The notes under the pieces: model-generated
The model's input: only the letters and a program-made list of their open reading frames with translations
The model's database searches: none
Told to the model about the DNA's origin: nothing
Part shown: piece by piece, positions 61,601-64,000 of the stretch
Layout: each line of letters opens with the position of its first letter
Position numbering within the stretch: position 1 is the stretch's first letter
Program-made: the position numbers and the translations under genes
Source of the DNA: Saccharophagus degradans 2-40
Lineage (GTDB): Bacteria; Pseudomonadota; Gammaproteobacteria; Pseudomonadales; Cellvibrionaceae
Assembly (NCBI RefSeq): GCF_000013665.1
Contig: NC_007912.1
Coordinates: 3,341,501-3,405,500, forward strand
Length of the DNA: 64,000 bases
Reading direction: 5' to 3'

Positions 61601-64000
61601 TTATTCACCGCGCTTTTTAACGCTTACCAACAAAGAGTCTAGGCCTGCGGCCTTGGGCTTAACCAACCAGAACTTACCAACGTAATCGTTGAAGTTGGCC
61701 AGTAAAGTTTTACCCCACTCACTCTCTGTTTCCTCTACGAACTCTTCTATAACACTGCGTAAATGGTTGCGATGCGCTTCGAGTGCCTCGGTATTTACAC
61801 GGGTAATATCAACAAGCTCGTGATTGTAGCGGTCAACGAAGTTATTGTTTTCATCTAATACGTAAGCAAAACCACCGGTCATACCCGCGCCAAAGTTAAC
61901 GCCGGTTTCACCCAAAACAGTTACTACACCGCCAGTCATGTATTCACAACAGTGATCGCCGGCGCTCTCTACCACTACGTGGGCGCCAGAGTTACGTACA
62001 CCACAGCGCTCACCTGCGCCGCCTGCAGCAAATACTTTACCGCCTGTCGCACCGTACAAGCAGGTGTTACCCATAATGCTTGTATTTTGGCTCGCAAACG
62101 TTGAACCCTTAGGAGGACGAATAACAAGCTTACCGCCAGCCATGCCTTTACCAACGTAGTCGTTAGCATCGCCTTCTAGGTACATATTCAAGCCGCCAGC
62201 GTTCCAAACACCAAAGCTTTGACCCGCAATACCGGTCAACTTAAGGGTAATTGGCTTATCTGCCATGCCTTGGTTGCCGTAGCGCTTGGCAATCTCACCC
62301 GAAATACGTGCGCCAACAGAGCGATCACAGTTGGTGATATGGAAGTTAAACTCACCACCTTGCTTAGCTTCAATAGCTGGCAACACCTCCTCGACCATAC
62401 GCTCAGCTAACAAACCTTCATCGAAAGGTCGGTTGCGATCCACACCACAGAACTGCGGTTTAGTTTGCAGATATTCGTCGGTATAAATTATCGGGCTTAG
62501 GTCCAGCTTTTGTTGCTTACTGGTTTTACCGTCTAACAGCTCTAACAGCTCTACGCGGCCGATAAGCTCTTCTAGGGTGCGCACACCCAGTTTCGCCATC
62601 CACTCGCGGGTTTCTTCAGCAACAAATGAGAAGAAATTAATCGCCATTTCTTTGGTGCCGATGTAATGATTACGACGCAGTTTATCTTGCTGGGTAGCAA
62701 CACCGGTTGCACAGTTGTTTAAGTGACAAATACGCAAGTACTTACAACCTAATGCCACCATTGGTGCAGTACCAAAACCAAAGCTCTCGGCACCCAAAAT
62801 AGCTGCTTTAATTACATCTAAGCCAGTTTTTAAGCCGCCGTCGGTTTGTACGCGCACTTTACCGCGCAAGCCATTTGCACGCAGCGTTTGGTGGGTTTCA
62901 GAAAGCCCAAGCTCCCAAGGCGAACCCGCATAACGAATAGACGTGAGCGGACTTGCCGCAGTACCGCCGTCATAACCAGAAATAGTAATCAAATCGGCAT
63001 AGGCTTTAGCTACACCCGCTGCGATTGTTCCTACACCTGGGCGAGAAACAAGCTTTACCGATACCAATGCATGCGGGTTTACTTGCTTCAAATCGAAAAT
63101 GAGCTGAGCTAAATCTTCAATTGAATAAATATCATGGTGTGGTGGCGGAGAAATAAGCGTTACACCGGGCACGGAATATCTTAAGCGCGCAATCAGGGCG
63201 TTAACTTTTCCGCCTGGCAGCTGTCCACCTTCACCAGGTTTTGCGCCTTGTGCCACTTTAATTTGAAGCACATCCGCGTTAACCAAGTAGTGGGGTGTTA
63301 CCCCAAAGCGACCACTCGCAATCTGCTTAATTTTGGACATTTTTAATGTGCCAAAACGAATGGGGTCTTCACCGCCCTCACCGCTATTCGAACGACCACC
63401 TAGGGTGTTCATCGCTTCCGCTAGAGCTTCATGAGCCTCTGGGCTTAAAGCGCCTAAAGACATAGCCGCAGAATCGAACCGGCGAACAATCTCAGAAACT
63501 GGCTCCACCTCATCAAGAGGGATAGGCGTTGTACCACCGCGCAAGCCAATTAAGTCACGCAACGTTGCCACCGGGCGATTGTTTACAAGCTCTGCGTAGT
63601 CACGCCACTCGCTGTAGTTACCTGACTTCACCGCTTTTTGCAGTGTTTGAACTACGTCTGGGTTAAACGCGTGATATTCCTGACCGTGTACATATTTCAG
63701 TAAACCACCCGGTGCGATGGGCTTGCGTTTTTTCCACGCGTCCACGGCAATAGCTTTTTGATCCGCCTCTAAATCGACAAAGCCTGCGCCTTTAATGCGG
63801 CTGGGTGTACCTACAAAGCAGGTATCAATTACATCTTCATCTAGACCAATAGCTTCGAACAGCTGAGCACCACGGTATGACGCCACTGTTGAGATACCCA
63901 TCTTAGATAGGATTTTCAATAGGCCTTTGTCCAAGCCTTTTTGATAGTTACGGTAAGCATCGCCGGTATCCATTAACAGCTCACCAGACTCGATGAGGTT
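61601..64000 (-). CDS. gltB: Glutamate synthase (NADPH) large subunit, partial (5' part outside window)
   Basis: The last 799 codons of gltB are present; the frame is open to base 64000, so the N-terminal amidotransferase domain lies outside. Seen here are the end of the central domain and the FMN-binding synthase domain (for example [12 protein letters not shown] and [18 protein letters not shown]). The three Cys of the 3Fe-4S cluster lie in [15 protein letters not shown]. The C-terminal GXGXG beta-helix has [17 protein letters not shown]. The enzyme makes two glutamates from glutamine and 2-oxoglutarate. Confidence 0.97.
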   Translation of the reverse strand, partial: NLIESGELLMDTGDAYRNYQKGLDKGLLKILSKMGISTVASYRGAQLFEAIGLDEDVIDTCFVGTPSRIKGAGFVDLEADQKAIAVDAWKKRKPIAPGGLLKYVHGQEYHAFNPDVVQTLQKAVKSGNYSEWRDYAELVNNRPVATLRDLIGLRGGTTPIPLDEVEPVSEIVRRFDSAAMSLGALSPEAHEALAEAMNTLGGRSNSGEGGEDPIRFGTLKMSKIKQIASGRFGVTPHYLVNADVLQIKVAQGAKPGEGGQLPGGKVNALIARLRYSVPGVTLISPPPHHDIYSIEDLAQLIFDLKQVNPHALVSVKLVSRPGVGTIAAGVAKAYADLITISGYDGGTAASPLTSIRYAGSPWELGLSETHQTLRANGLRGKVRVQTDGGLKTGLDVIKAAILGAESFGFGTAPMVALGCKYLRICHLNNCATGVATQQDKLRRNHYIGTKEMAINFFSFVAEETREWMAKLGVRTLEELIGRVELLELLDGKTSKQQKLDLSPIIYTDEYLQTKPQFCGVDRNRPFDEGLLAERMVEEVLPAIEAKQGGEFNFHITNCDRSVGARISGEIAKRYGNQGMADKPITLKLTGIAGQSFGVWNAGGLNMYLEGDANDYVGKGMAGGKLVIRPPKGSTFASQNTSIMGNTCLYGATGGKVFAAGGAGERCGVRNSGAHVVVESAGDHCCEYMTGGVVTVLGETGVNFGAGMTGGFAYVLDENNNFVDRYNHELVDITRVNTEALEAHRNHLRSVIEEFVEETESEWGKTLLANFNDYVGKFWLVKPKAAGLDSLLVSVKKRGE

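Overview
The window reads as a chromosomal stretch of an agar-degrading marine gammaproteobacterium, almost certainly Saccharophagus degradans (2-40 type) or a very close relative. The strongest evidence is the GH50 agarase at 1854-4214. Counted on its longest reading frame, its two catalytic glutamates fall at positions 534 and 695, which is the numbering I recall for the characterised exo-agarase Aga50D of that species. The neighbouring GH86 enzymes and the GH117 neoagarobiose hydrolase match the known agarolytic set of this organism.

Region 1 (1-1745) holds the 3' part of a LysE/RhtB-type exporter gene, an AraC-family fragment and a complete GntR/FadR-type regulator.

Region 2 (1854-31433) is an agar-utilisation locus of about 30 kb. 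A leftward operon (8844 to 1854) encodes an enolase-superfamily cycloisomerase, a zinc alcohol dehydrogenase, a KduD-like SDR, an AldA-like aldehyde dehydrogenase and Aga50D. A leftward MFS sugar porter (9102-10712) diverges from a rightward block: Aga86C, an FG-GAP/UnbV lipoprotein, a large TonB-dependent receptor, a lipoprotein with cadherin-like and CBM-like modules, and a Tat-exported PhoD-like metallophosphoesterase. Aga86E (three CBM6 modules, TSP3 repeats, GH86) faces this block convergently. It is divergent from a two-gene operon of 2-keto-3-deoxygluconate kinase and cytoplasmic GH117. The inferred flow is as follows. Secreted Aga86E and the outer-membrane lipoprotein agarases cut agarose, the TonB receptor imports oligosaccharides, and the MFS porter moves small products inward. 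GH117 then splits neoagarobiose into galactose and 3,6-anhydro-L-galactose, which is oxidised, cycloisomerised, epimerised by an oxidation/reduction pair and phosphorylated as KDG. No sulfatase, KDPG aldolase or galactose gene is present. A 12-bp palindrome, ATTGTnTACAAT, recurs at the promoters of this locus and in weaker form upstream of the GntR gene. It probably is the operator of that regulator.

Region 3 (31434-34976) is accessory: two tandem periplasmic solute-binding-like proteins and a lipoprotein gluzincin-type peptidase.

Region 4 (35123-49562) is the conserved gammaproteobacterial block queG-nnr-tsaE-amiC-mutL-miaA-hfq-hflX-hflK-hflC, then a DUF2065 gene, hisZ and purA. All genes except queG run leftward.

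Region 5 (49706-53589) is a GH3 glycosidase and an MFS transporter, placed between queG and orn. Region 6 (53671-64000) is housekeeping: orn, rsgA, a rhodanese, psd, an HD-GYP-like protein with degenerate motifs, hemE, gltD and the 3' part of gltB. I saw no tRNA, rRNA, CRISPR array, insertion sequence or phage gene.
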